DNA of 54,951 bases from SKIA01 sp047602905 (GCA_047602905.1 JBLKOP010000007.1:1-54951), one strand, 5' to 3'; positions 1-8,269 are shown, numbered from the stretch's first letter. The notes: a model not told the origin generated them from the letters alone. Program-made: numbers and translations.

Positions 1-99
1 CGGAATGCTTAATGTACCTAATCCAAGAGCAGCTAAGAATTTCTTTCGAGTAACTTTGGTGTCAAGAATTTTATCTACATTACTCTTGAATTTCTTCAT
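1..99 (-). CDS. N-terminal fragment of a putative exported protein (runs off left edge)
   Basis: The first 33 codons of a minus-strand gene are visible and the frame stays open to the window edge. Residues 15-28 combine a basic stretch with a following hydrophobic segment (TRKKFLAALGLGTL). This resembles a degenerate Tat-type export signal, with RK in place of RR. Its ATG overlaps the stop of the upstream HTH gene by four bases (ATGA), so the two are probably co-transcribed. The mature part lies outside the window, so function cannot be assigned. The right-edge gene of this window is also a surface-type protein, but the two fragments are not in frame if the ends are joined. Confidence 0.6.
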   Translation of the reverse strand, partial: MKKFKSNVDKILDTKVTRKKFLAALGLGTLSIP

Positions 100-563
100 T
101 GAGTCTCACCTCGCAGTTTCTTTTTTGCTTTGGTGAGTGTCGCAGTAATGTTTCGCGGGTCTTTTTGTAGAAGCTCGCTTATTTGTGTTGGTGTGAGTTG
201 GTAGTTTTTGTGTAGGTAGTGTGTTACTGCTTCTGCTGGGCTGAGCTCTTCTCGTAGTTCTTGTAGTGGTATGGTGTAGGGGGTTGTTGTTTCTTCTCGT
301 AGTGTTACGTTCTTGTTTTTTGTGTTGTTTATTGCTGCTCGTATGCTGTTGTAGGGTCTTTTTGTTTTCTGTGCTATTTCTGTTGTTGTTAGTCCTTTGT
401 TGTGTAGGTATGTGCTTATGCTTTCTAGTGCTGTGAGTTCTTCTTGAAAGATGGTTGCGGGTATTGTGTCTTCTTGTCTGTATCGTCTGAGGAGTTCTTC
501 TTCTGTTATTTGTAGTTCTTCTCGTAGGAAATCAATGATTTTTTGGGGGTCTACGCCGATCAC
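96..563 (-). CDS. Putative DNA-binding protein with duplicated helix-turn-helix
   Basis: A 155-residue protein with a GTG start. It contains two copies of a roughly 60-residue unit. Each has a polar linker, a helix ending in YLH, and a sigma-region-4-like HTH: TTTEIAQKTKRPYNSIRAA in the first and LTPTQISELLQKDPRNITA in the second. Both end in a Lys-rich tail (TKNK and TKAKKK). It is probably a nucleic-acid-binding regulator. A TATA-like element lies about 26 nt upstream, suggesting a leaderless mRNA. It precedes the putative exported protein with a 4-nt overlap and may regulate it (inference). I do not recognise a named family. Confidence 0.7.
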   Translation of the reverse strand: MIGVDPQKIIDFLREELQITEEELLRRYRQEDTIPATIFQEELTALESISTYLHNKGLTTTEIAQKTKRPYNSIRAAINNTKNKNVTLREETTTPYTIPLQELREELSPAEAVTHYLHKNYQLTPTQISELLQKDPRNITATLTKAKKKLRGETQ

Positions 564-585
564 GAATATATAATATTATATGTTT

Positions 586-593
586 TTATTTAA
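586..593 (-). promoter_or_regulatory. TATA box for the duplicated-HTH gene
   Basis: Read on the minus strand this is TTAAATAA, centred about 26 nt upstream of the GTG start at 563. The spacing matches the leaderless-promoter pattern seen throughout this window. Confidence 0.5.
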
Positions 594-677
594 TAATATT
601 ATGTTTTTATTCATATTTTATTAATTATTTTATTATTTTTTTCTTTTACTAAAGCACTGGACTTATAGCCGCACGCC

Positions 678-685
678 TTATAAAA
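678..685 (+). promoter_or_regulatory. TATA box for hef
   Basis: TTATAAAA is centred about 26 nt upstream of the ATG at 708. This implies transcription starting at or next to the start codon. Confidence 0.65.
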
Positions 686-707
686 CACAAACCCCGCTTC
701 TTCTCTG

Positions 708-2876
708 ATGACGTTTACTCCTCGAGGATACCAAGAAGCTATTGTACAAACAGCTAAACAATACAACACACTAGTGGTTCTTCCTACAGGACTAGGAAAA
801 ACGGCTATTGCGATGATGTTAGCGCAGCACAGAATACAGCAGCACCCAAACAAAAAAATCTTGTTTGTAGCTCCAACCAAGCCACTTGTAGAGCAGCACC
901 ACACATCATTTGCACAATACCTGCCTGACGCAGAAACGTTAGGCGTCACTCTTACAGGAAGAACTCCTCCTAAGAAACGAGCAAAACAATTTAGTGACGC
1001 AACCTACATCTTCTCTACTCCACAAACAATAGAAAATGATTTGTTAGCAGGAAGAATAACCCTTACAGACGTGTGTTTATTAGTGCTTGATGAAGCACAC
1101 CGAGCAACAGGGGACTACGCGTACGTAGGCATTGCTTCTGAGTACGAAAAACAAGCAACGAACCAACGAATCCTCGCTCTTACTGCAAGCCCTGGAAGTA
1201 AGAAGGAGGACGTGCAAGAAATCGTTACGAACTGCTTTATTGAGCAACTAGAAGTGCGTTCTCTAGATGACCCTGACGTGACGGAGTACGTGCAAGAACT
1301 GGATGTAACCTACGTAGAAGTCACTCTTCCAAACGAATTCGTTCAGGTACAACAAACCCTTGCGCGAGTACTTGATAACAGAAACAAGCAGCTACTCAGC
1401 ACAGGGTTAGTGAAGAAAGAGCCACGAACAAAGGGCGAGCTTCTTGGAGTGCAAAAAACTCTTCAGCACGAGATACGAAGCGGAAAACCAGACCCTGCTG
1501 TTTGGAGAAGCATCTCGCTAATAGCGGAGATTCTTAAAGCGCAGCACGCTCAAGAACTCTTAGAAACCCAAGGCTTACAAGCACTAAACACGTACCTAGA
1601 AGGTCTTGAGCGACAAGCAAGAAAAGGACAAAGCAAAGCAGTCAGTAACTTACTACAAGACGTTGATATGCGTCATGTTATCATAAAAAGCAAGGAGCTT
1701 GATAAGCGAGGACTTGAGCACCCAAAATTCGTTAAGCTTCTCTCCATTATTAAGCTTGAGCGAGTAAAGAATCCTGACAGCAAAATAATTGTTTTTAGCC
1801 AGTACAGAGACATGGCCAGTCTCATCGCGAAGAATCTTAACGAGGCGCGGCTGTTTGTTGGTCAACAAAAGAAAGGAGAGACTGGTCTTTCACAAAAAGA
1901 GCAGCAAGCAATGCTTGAGGAGTTTCGAGCAGGCGAGTTTCATGTGCTCGTAGCCACTGCTGTTGGCGAGGAGGGCCTTGACATTCCTCAAGTAGATCTC
2001 GTAGTGTTTTATGAGCCTGTTCCTAGCGCTATCCGTACGATTCAGCGCCGTGGACGAACGGGTCGTCACGACACGGGACGAGTGCATGTTCTTGTTACAA
2101 AAGATACTCGTGATGAAGCGTATCGTTGGGTTGCTTTTCACAAAGAAAAGCGTATGTATCGAACCTTAAAAGATATTGAGAAAACAATCACTCCTAAAGC
2201 TCCTTCTGCACAAACTACTTTAGAAACCACTTCAGAGGAGGAGGTTGTTGAGATAGTTGCTGATAGCCGAGAGAAAGCAAGCGGGGTTCTTAAGCAACTA
2301 AAAAAACTCAACGTACATTTGACGCTGCAAGCTCTTCCTGTTGGTGACTACGTACTTTCTAAGCGCGTCTGCGTGGAGTTTAAGTACCAAGACGATTTTG
2401 TTGATAGCTTACTGGATGGGAGGTTATTTTCTCAGTTAAGAGAACTTGTTCAGTACCAAAAACCTATTGTTATGGTGCAAGGCAGTGATTGGTACTCTCA
2501 ACGTAACGTTCATCCTAACGCTATTCGCGGCGCTCTTAGCGCTATTGCTGTCTCGTTTGGAGTTCCTATTCTTGTTACGCAAAACGATGAAGACTCTGCT
2601 CGTATGCTTCTCTTAATTGCTCAGCGAGAAGCAAAAGGAGGGATAAGTCAAGCAGTAACACAAAGCGTTCGTGCAAGTACAAAAAACCAGGAGTTGTTTA
2701 GTCTTGTAGCAAGCATTCCTTCTGTTGGTCCAGTGCTTGCTCCTAAGTTACTTGCTCATTTCTTAACGGTGCACAACATCGTTACTGCTAGTGAACAAGA
2801 TCTTCTTGCTGTTGAAGGAGTTGGTAAGAAAAAAGCGCGCAGCATTAAGGAGTTCTTCTCTACTCGTTACGAATAA
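708..2876 (+). CDS. hef: Hef-like XPF/FANCM-family helicase-nuclease
   Basis: A 722-residue fusion of an SF2 helicase and an XPF-type nuclease, which in archaea processes stalled forks and branched DNA. The Walker A motif is at 26-32 (TGLGKT), the DEAH box at 128-131, and helicase motif VI at 446-453 (QRRGRTGR). The nuclease begins near 515 (VADSRE) and continues with GDYV at 546-549 and the metal site at 557-563. Tandem HhH motifs lie at 664-721. The usual ERKxxxD motif reads EFKxxxD here: E557, K559 and D563 are kept but Arg is replaced by Phe558. The helicase insert and full length match intact Hef. A TATA box about 26 nt upstream supports this ATG. Confidence 0.93.
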   Translation: MTFTPRGYQEAIVQTAKQYNTLVVLPTGLGKTAIAMMLAQHRIQQHPNKKILFVAPTKPLVEQHHTSFAQYLPDAETLGVTLTGRTPPKKRAKQFSDATYIFSTPQTIENDLLAGRITLTDVCLLVLDEAHRATGDYAYVGIASEYEKQATNQRILALTASPGSKKEDVQEIVTNCFIEQLEVRSLDDPDVTEYVQELDVTYVEVTLPNEFVQVQQTLARVLDNRNKQLLSTGLVKKEPRTKGELLGVQKTLQHEIRSGKPDPAVWRSISLIAEILKAQHAQELLETQGLQALNTYLEGLERQARKGQSKAVSNLLQDVDMRHVIIKSKELDKRGLEHPKFVKLLSIIKLERVKNPDSKIIVFSQYRDMASLIAKNLNEARLFVGQQKKGETGLSQKEQQAMLEEFRAGEFHVLVATAVGEEGLDIPQVDLVVFYEPVPSAIRTIQRRGRTGRHDTGRVHVLVTKDTRDEAYRWVAFHKEKRMYRTLKDIEKTITPKAPSAQTTLETTSEEEVVEIVADSREKASGVLKQLKKLNVHLTLQALPVGDYVLSKRVCVEFKYQDDFVDSLLDGRLFSQLRELVQYQKPIVMVQGSDWYSQRNVHPNAIRGALSAIAVSFGVPILVTQNDEDSARMLLLIAQREAKGGISQAVTQSVRASTKNQELFSLVASIPSVGPVLAPKLLAHFLTVHNIVTASEQDLLAVEGVGKKKARSIKEFFSTRYE

Positions 2877-2892
2877 TACCTTTGCAGAACTG

Positions 2893-2899
2893 TTATAAA
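2893..2899 (+). promoter_or_regulatory. TATA box for SurA-like lipoprotein
   Basis: TTATAAA is centred 26 nt upstream of the ATG at 2922. hef ends at 2876, so this is an independent promoter rather than read-through. Confidence 0.6.
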
Positions 2900-2921
2900 C
2901 CCTCTCTCTTTTGAAGAATTT

Positions 2922-3554
2922 ATGGTACAAAACAAGTATTTTGTGTACGCTCTTCTCGCGCTAGTAGTTATTTTTGCGGGTTGCGCAGCACAAGAAGAAG
3001 TACAAGAAGATATGACAACAACACAAACAGGCCCTGTTGTTTTGGTGAATGGTGAAGTAATTACTGCTGAGGACGTTCAAGAAGCACAGATGCTTTTAGA
3101 GCAGCAAGCACAGCAGCAAGTATCGCAGCAACAAGCAACTGATGTTCTTATTCAACAAGTTCTTCTTGATCAAGAAGCTGCTCGTCTTGGCGTTAAGCCT
3201 TCTCTTGAAGAAGCAGAGGTTCTTCTTGCAGAGCAAGCAGAGCTGTCAGGTGCTAATCTGAGCGCGTTTCAAGAGCAGCTTGGCGAGGAGTACGAGTTTT
3301 TCTTGTATAATTACCAGCAACAAGTAATGTTTGAGGCTCTTATTGATGCTCAGAACGTTTCAGTAATCTCCGATAGTGATATACAAGCGTTTTATGATGA
3401 GAACCCTGAGCAGTTCGTTGTAGGTAACGAAACAGTTTCTTTTGAGGAGGCACAACCACAAATACGAGCGTTTTTAGAGCAGCAACGAGATAGCCAAGCT
3501 ATTCAGCAACTCACGCAGCGCTTGTTTGAGGAAGCAGAAATTGTTGATTACTAA
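2922..3554 (+). CDS. SurA/PrsA N-domain-like lipoprotein
   Basis: A 210-residue protein with a lipoprotein signal: a hydrophobic segment at 6-20 and a lipobox AGC with Cys21. The mature part begins with a charged, Gln-rich linker, then VNGEVITAEDVQ near 42. That motif is typical of the SurA_N chaperone fold. Near 150-165 comes DIQAFYDENPEQF, which in SurA/PrsA lies just before the parvulin isomerase domain. No isomerase domain follows; the protein ends about 45 residues later in helical sequence. It is probably an anchored extracytoplasmic chaperone without isomerase activity. It is strikingly rich in Gln and Glu. Confidence 0.75.
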   Translation: MVQNKYFVYALLALVVIFAGCAAQEEVQEDMTTTQTGPVVLVNGEVITAEDVQEAQMLLEQQAQQQVSQQQATDVLIQQVLLDQEAARLGVKPSLEEAEVLLAEQAELSGANLSAFQEQLGEEYEFFLYNYQQQVMFEALIDAQNVSVISDSDIQAFYDENPEQFVVGNETVSFEEAQPQIRAFLEQQRDSQAIQQLTQRLFEEAEIVDY

Positions 3555-3578
3555 CTAAAACAAAAAAATACTTTTTTT

Positions 3579-4571
3579 TTATTCTTCTATTCTTCGCGCT
3601 CCTTGTTTGGTGACTACGATGATGTTTTCGTGACGAACTCCTGTTTTGTAGTAGAGCCCTGGCTCTATTGTAAAGACCATTTGCTCTTCTACTACGTCCT
3701 CGTTTTTTGCGTGTATCCCTGGTGCTTCATGAACTTCTAGGCCTACTCCGTGTCCGAGGCTATGAATAAACCCTTCTTCTGCGCTTGTCTGAAAACCGTT
3801 TTCTTTAAGGACTTTTTCTGCGCGTAAATGCAAGTCTTTTATTGGTATTCCTGGCTTGCACAGCTGTATGCACTCGTCATGTGCTTGCTTGACTGCTGCT
3901 AGCATTCTCTTTGCTTCTTGATCTTCTCCAAGGATGTATGTTCGTGTGCAATCTCCGTAATACAAGTCTTTGCTTTGCGCAAAGATATCAATAATGACTG
4001 GTCCTTCTCGTATCGGTCCGCTTCCCCGGTTGTGTGGCTGGCTTGTTTGCTCTCCTGAAGCAATAATGAGTTCTTTGCAATCTGCTTGTTTGCGTAGTAA
4101 GTGCGTTCTTGCTAGTTGTTTGAGGTACTCACTGGTAAGGACTTCTTCGTTTAGGTACGCAACTCCTTCTCGTAACGTTGCTTGCTCCAACACCATAATG
4201 ACTTCTTGTATTGCTTCTTGCGTTATTTTTTGTGCTTCTTGCATGAACAGTAGTTCTTTAGAAGTTTTTTTTCTGCGCGCAGGATGTATTTCTGAGACGA
4301 CACTCACTTCTGTTTGTATGTGTTGTGTGAGTGCGTGCGGAAACGTTGTGTTGACGCGTACAGGAGCGGTTATGTTTGTAAGGAGTTCTTTGAGGTCTTC
4401 TAGCTTACGTACTTCACACGCACTCACTTCTTTTTTTGCTCGTAAATACTCAAAGCCAGGCACGTACAAGACGCGTTCTTCTACTACGTATAAGCATTTC
4501 ACGTCACTAGCCCACTTAACTGCGTAGTAAATGTCTGGGTGGTCTGCTCGCTCGTACACTAACGTAATCAT
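3579..4571 (-). CDS. M24-family metallopeptidase (Xaa-Pro aminopeptidase-like)
   Basis: I choose the ATG at 4571 (330 residues), which lies about 27 nt from a TATA box. A longer in-frame start at 4661 would overlap the divergent primase gene. The pita-bread catalytic domain fills the second half. The five metal ligands are visible as D195 (VIIDIFA), D207 (GDCTRT), H274 (SLGHGVG), E303 (TIEPG) and E315 (RHENI). The N-terminal 110 residues form a short creatinase-like domain. The pattern fits cleavage of N-terminal residues ahead of proline in peptides. It is encoded divergently from priS with a shared promoter. Confidence 0.88.
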   Translation of the reverse strand: MITLVYERADHPDIYYAVKWASDVKCLYVVEERVLYVPGFEYLRAKKEVSACEVRKLEDLKELLTNITAPVRVNTTFPHALTQHIQTEVSVVSEIHPARRKKTSKELLFMQEAQKITQEAIQEVIMVLEQATLREGVAYLNEEVLTSEYLKQLARTHLLRKQADCKELIIASGEQTSQPHNRGSGPIREGPVIIDIFAQSKDLYYGDCTRTYILGEDQEAKRMLAAVKQAHDECIQLCKPGIPIKDLHLRAEKVLKENGFQTSAEEGFIHSLGHGVGLEVHEAPGIHAKNEDVVEEQMVFTIEPGLYYKTGVRHENIIVVTKQGARRIEE

Positions 4572-4594
4572 TTTTTGTATTAATTCACTACACG

Positions 4595-4602
4595 TTTTTA
4601 TA
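4595..4602. promoter_or_regulatory. Single TATA element shared by divergent peptidase and priS genes
   Basis: TTTTTATA read on plus and TATAAAAA read on minus occupy the same eight bases. The element is centred about 26 nt from the priS ATG (4625) and about 27 nt from the peptidase ATG (4571). No other TATA-like stretch is present in the 53-nt gap, so one element probably serves both directions. Confidence 0.65.
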
Positions 4603-4624
4603 GCTTCAGATACTTCTCTCTTGT

Positions 4625-6130
4625 ATGTCCTCCTCTGATACGCTCTCTCTTCACAAAACACTTACGTACTATAAACGAGCAGATATTCGTGAAGCAATGG
4701 CTGCTTTGTGCCGTAACAAAGAAGTTGCTGTTCGGTACGGAGAAGGCTTCGGTAAGCGCCCTGACGTAGTTATTTATGACTCTGACATCCTAAGTTTTGC
4801 TCAGAAAAAAGCGACGAGTTTCCACATTACTGAAGAAACATGGACTAACCCGTTACAACTCACTGCTGGTATGCGCTCTAGTGAGCTAAATGATTTACGT
4901 ATCGGCTGGGATTTAGTTATTGACGTGGATTTTCCTGTGTGGGAGGCTACAAGAATAATTACTGATGCTGTTATTAAGCAGTTACTTACTGAAGGAGTTC
5001 CTCAAGAAGCGATTTCTTGTAAGTTTTCTGGAAACAAAGGCTTTCATGTGTGCGTTCCTTTTGAGGCGTTTCCAGAAATCTATGTTGATGAGAGTGACGT
5101 AGAGATATTTACAAGTGATTTATTTCCTGATGGGGTACGAAGGATTATTGAGTACTTGGTTGATAAGCTTGATGGGCCTAAAAACGGTTTTTCTTTGAGT
5201 AAACAGTTACTAGAAATTCCTGGAGTAGAGGGTAATGAAGAGTTATTAGTTACAGTTAATGCGCAGACAGGAGAGCAAGTAACTGCTTCTGCACTTGTTG
5301 GAGAAGAATTTATTTGTCCTCTGTGCGGGCATTCTCTTCGTAGCGAAAACGATTTTGAGAGTTGTCCTAAGGACAAGACGTTTATGAAAAAGATTTCTCG
5401 CAAAGAACCAGAAGTGCCGACAGTGCAAAAAGTAGGTTTAGAAATTGATACGTTGCTAGTTAGTAACCGTCACATGTATCGCTTAGTGTATAGCTTGCAT
5501 GAGAAGAGTGGCTTAGCAAGTATTCCTGTGCCGCTAGAGGAGGTATTAACGTTTTCTCGTGAAGACGCGGCTGCTGAGAAGGTGCGTGTTTCTTCTTCGT
5601 TTCTTTCTCGTGAAGTTCCTCGAGGATGCGCTTCTCAACTCCTTTATAACGCTATGAAGCACGTTCCTGTTGGTTCTTCACAACAACTTAAGACGCTTGC
5701 AGAAATTACTTGGTCTGGAGAAGCTGCTTCTGAAGAAGCGTTTCCTCCTCCTATCAAGGCGATGCTTGGTTCTCTTCGTGACGGTCGTAAACGAGCGTTG
5801 TTTGTGCTCACAAACTTCTTGCAGAGCGTTGGGTGGTCTCATGACGAGATAGAGGCTCGTTTAAATGAGTGGAATAAGCAACTTCCTGATCCTCTGCGTG
5901 ACAACGACATCATCAGTCATTTGCGCTACCATAAGCGAAAAGAAGCTGTTCTTCCTCCTAATTTTGATAACGACATGTATTACCGCGACGTTCTTGGTGA
6001 CGCGTTTGTTCATGACGAGCTTTCTGCTTCGGTAAAAAACCCTGTTACGTACGTTCGTAAGCGGATGAAAGCACATAAATATCAGCAGTCACAAAAGAAG
6101 AGTGATGGTAGTAAAGACGCGAGTAACTGA
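4625..6130 (+). CDS. priS: DNA primase catalytic subunit PriS fused to a PriL-C-like domain
   Basis: A 501-residue archaeo-eukaryotic primase, which makes primers for replication. Catalytic Asp100 and Asp102 lie in DLVIDVD, and the nucleotide-binding motif SGNKGFH is at 135-141. A further catalytic-core region with RLVYSLH is near 286-292. A three-Cys zinc-knuckle-like insert has C231, C234 and C247. Residues about 372-480 resemble the Fe-S domain of the large subunit in pattern: PPxIKxxL, helices, LPPN, YYxDV and KNPVTYVRKR. Every position where Cys is expected is occupied by another residue, for example PPP at 374-376 and PPNF at 444-447. A TATA box lies 26 nt upstream. The 3' end overlaps the next gene by 29 nt. 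Confidence 0.88.
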   Translation: MSSSDTLSLHKTLTYYKRADIREAMAALCRNKEVAVRYGEGFGKRPDVVIYDSDILSFAQKKATSFHITEETWTNPLQLTAGMRSSELNDLRIGWDLVIDVDFPVWEATRIITDAVIKQLLTEGVPQEAISCKFSGNKGFHVCVPFEAFPEIYVDESDVEIFTSDLFPDGVRRIIEYLVDKLDGPKNGFSLSKQLLEIPGVEGNEELLVTVNAQTGEQVTASALVGEEFICPLCGHSLRSENDFESCPKDKTFMKKISRKEPEVPTVQKVGLEIDTLLVSNRHMYRLVYSLHEKSGLASIPVPLEEVLTFSREDAAAEKVRVSSSFLSREVPRGCASQLLYNAMKHVPVGSSQQLKTLAEITWSGEAASEEAFPPPIKAMLGSLRDGRKRALFVLTNFLQSVGWSHDEIEARLNEWNKQLPDPLRDNDIISHLRYHKRKEAVLPPNFDNDMYYRDVLGDAFVHDELSASVKNPVTYVRKRMKAHKYQQSQKKSDGSKDASN

Positions 6131-6680
6131 GTACGAGGATGACTCGTTTGCGAAGTACTTACGCCCTACTGACCTGTGTAATTTTGATTATGGCCCTGTT
6201 CGTCGCGTTGGTAATGGGGTTACGAGGGGTGCGAAGACGGAGTTTCAAGTTATTTCTTCTGTTCATGAGTTTGTTTCTTCTTTGCAAACAACACACTCCT
6301 CTTCCCTTCGTCAAGCGCACAAACTTCTTTCCTCTCAGCAAATAAATAGTAATGAGAAAACGGTGTTGTTTATCTCGTTTGCTCGCTTAGCAGGAGTTGC
6401 TTGTCGCGTGCGTGCATTTATGGTTGCTAAAGAGGTCTTTAAACCTCTTGTTAGCCCGGTAAAGTACGTTTTTTTGAACCAGCAGCTGTTGTTGTATCCG
6501 GAAGTGTTTTACAAAAAGAAATGGATGCTTCTTTCTGAAGCGTTGTACTCAAGAAAAAAGCCTCGTTTTGATTTGTGCCCGTTTGATGATGCTCGAAGAA
6601 GAGCAAAGAACCTTCCTGTTCGTAAACAAGACCTCGTAGAAGAATTAGGTGTTTTTTGGCATCCTGATACGGTTAAGTAA
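6102..6680 (+). CDS. Transglutaminase-like superfamily protein, probably without catalytic Cys
   Basis: 192 residues. The first codon is GTG, directly followed by an ATG at 6105; either could be used. The central part (roughly 85-125) reads NEKTVLFISFARLAGVACR, which fits the core helix and GIPxR segment of transglutaminase-like proteins. The position where the catalytic Cys normally sits appears to be Ser or Asn. A later PVKYVF segment fits the strand that would carry the His, but no clear His is seen. It overlaps the end of priS and so is translated from the same mRNA. This is a fold-level assignment only. Confidence 0.5.
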   Translation: MMVVKTRVTEYEDDSFAKYLRPTDLCNFDYGPVRRVGNGVTRGAKTEFQVISSVHEFVSSLQTTHSSSLRQAHKLLSSQQINSNEKTVLFISFARLAGVACRVRAFMVAKEVFKPLVSPVKYVFLNQQLLLYPEVFYKKKWMLLSEALYSRKKPRFDLCPFDDARRRAKNLPVRKQDLVEELGVFWHPDTVK

Positions 6681-6728
6681 GGTGCCTTTGTCTAGCATGT
6701 TTTTTTTAATCGCTTTGTCAGTAAATAT

Positions 6729-7517
6729 TTACTTTAGAAATGAAATAAGATATTCGTGTTCGGTAAGTGATTTTCTCCAGTTCGTTGATTTTTTTACATC
6801 TAGTTTTTCTAATTCGTTTATTTTTCTGTGAACATAATCGATTACGCTAAACGCTGCTCGTAGTGTAGGGGTATTGCTTATATGAAGTTGTTTTATTTTC
6901 TCTCGTTCTTCTTTACTTAACGAATCAGAGAATTGTTGTAAGTAATTTTTTGCATGTGATGAAGTTCTATGTATGTGCTGCATAAAGTATATTCTTGTTT
7001 CTGCTAACGTTTCTTCCAAGCTGTATTCCTGCCTTATTTCCGGTCCTGGATCTATTGCGTATGCGCGTTTACAATCCCATAAAAAATTGTTTAGGTTCGG
7101 GTCTGTGTGTAAACAGTTTTTGTCTTGTTTTTTTCTTGCAAGACGAGTTATTTTATTCCATGTGTCTAAAAGCGCGTTCATTGCTTGTGAATCGTATTTT
7201 GCAACCACTTGGCTAAATGGTTGTGAAGGAATATATTCTGTTATAAGTTGGTTTGCAGTGTATTTAAGCACTTTTGGAGCAGGTATTTTTGCTCGCTTCC
7301 ATTCAACCAATATTTGTGCTTCTTGTTCTGGTGTTTTCGCATGTGCTTTTCGATACCGCATTCCTGGTCTGTTCATGTGAAAATATTTGTACATATGGAA
7401 GCGTACTTTTTTTGTAGGTTTTTTTAGTGTTTTACGTACGGCTTCTTGTGATGAATAAAGTATTTTGTGATTTATGTTTATTCCTTCCGGTATTCTTAAG
7501 AGAATTTCTTCTTGCAT
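6729..7517 (-). CDS. APH/RIO-like small-molecule or protein kinase fold
   Basis: 262 residues with the hallmarks of an aminoglycoside phosphotransferase/Bud32-like kinase. A hinge-like segment LITEYIP is at 91-97. The catalytic loop is LHTDPNLNNF, with H137, D139 and N144. The metal-binding DPG is at 156-158. A canonical N-lobe glycine loop is not obvious, though Lys-rich sequence occurs at 29-37. The C-terminal third is helical and charged. The substrate cannot be deduced. It stands alone on the minus strand, convergent with the primase operon. Resistance function should not be assumed from the fold. Confidence 0.7.
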   Translation of the reverse strand: MQEEILLRIPEGININHKILYSSQEAVRKTLKKPTKKVRFHMYKYFHMNRPGMRYRKAHAKTPEQEAQILVEWKRAKIPAPKVLKYTANQLITEYIPSQPFSQVVAKYDSQAMNALLDTWNKITRLARKKQDKNCLHTDPNLNNFLWDCKRAYAIDPGPEIRQEYSLEETLAETRIYFMQHIHRTSSHAKNYLQQFSDSLSKEEREKIKQLHISNTPTLRAAFSVIDYVHRKINELEKLDVKKSTNWRKSLTEHEYLISFLK

Positions 7518-7599
7518 TGGCGTGTTATTGTGTTTTTTAGGTAGAGCTAAGTAGTTAATATTAAATAATAACTCCTTATTAGTAATAAATGTTTTGTTT

Positions 7600-7607
7600 T
7601 TTATATG
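7600..7607 (+). promoter_or_regulatory. TATA box that decides the start of the LEA14-like gene
   Basis: TTTATATG is centred about 25 nt upstream of the ATG at 7629. The further-upstream in-frame ATG at 7605 lies inside this element and would precede the expected transcription start. Confidence 0.55.
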
Positions 7608-7628
7608 AGTGCTTCCTTTCTTACGTTT

Positions 7629-8189
7629 ATGCTAAAAAAAGTTGTTTTTGTACTTGTGCTACTCGCAGCAGCGCTGATCTTTTTTGGCTACGGAATACAA
7701 GACACTGAACTCACAGATTTTCGCATAACAAGCCTTGAAAGTATCTCAGAGCAAGAACTTGTATTCACAGCACAACTAACTCTTCACAACCCAAGTAAAC
7801 TAGCAATACCAATAACGCGCGTTCCTTACAACGCAACACTACAATCAACAGGTGAAGTTATCTCAGAAGGAAATATTGGCTCATTTATTCTGCAAGCAGG
7901 ACAAACAACCACAGAACTTCAGCAAAGTATACGGTGGTCTCCAACAGCACAACTACTCACAGAGCTTCTTTTAGAAGACGAAGTACTTCTGCTTGTGCAA
8001 GGAGAAGTTCAGCTACGCTTACCCTTACTTGACACAATAACACTTCCGTTTGAAGAAGAAGTAAACATCAAAGAACAATTACAAACAATTGTTTTAGAAG
8101 AACTCAATGAAGTTGAAGAAACAATAAATGACCGTACTTCCATAAGCAACGACACAGCACTATCAGAAACAATCAACTCCCTCATATAA
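7629..8189 (+). CDS. LEA14/WHy-like membrane-anchored protein
   Basis: I take ATG 7629 (186 residues) over 7605, because the TATA box at 7600-7607 overlaps the longer start. A basic start MLKK is followed by one transmembrane segment (residues 4-22). The outside domain has the LEA2/WHy pattern: a beta-rich stretch beginning LTDFRITSLES, then LTLHNPSKLAIPI and YNATLQSTGEVISEGNI. These are typical of LEA14-like proteins associated with desiccation and membranes. The C-terminus is acidic and Thr/Asn-rich. It stands just upstream of the ribosomal operon but has its own promoter. Confidence 0.72.
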   Translation: MLKKVVFVLVLLAAALIFFGYGIQDTELTDFRITSLESISEQELVFTAQLTLHNPSKLAIPITRVPYNATLQSTGEVISEGNIGSFILQAGQTTTELQQSIRWSPTAQLLTELLLEDEVLLLVQGEVQLRLPLLDTITLPFEEEVNIKEQLQTIVLEELNEVEETINDRTSISNDTALSETINSLI

Positions 8190-8261
8190 CAATAGACGCA
8201 TCTTAAAAAGTCTAAAAAGGCGTTTCCATAAGAAAAAGACGTTTTTTTCCACACCAAAGAG

Positions 8262-8269
8262 TTTATAAA
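8262..8269 (+). promoter_or_regulatory. TATA box of the ribosomal protein operon
   Basis: TTTATAAA is the best TATA match between 8189 and 8412. It predicts transcription starting near 8292, leaving a leader of about 120 nt. That is unlike the leaderless starts elsewhere in the window. Confidence 0.6.
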
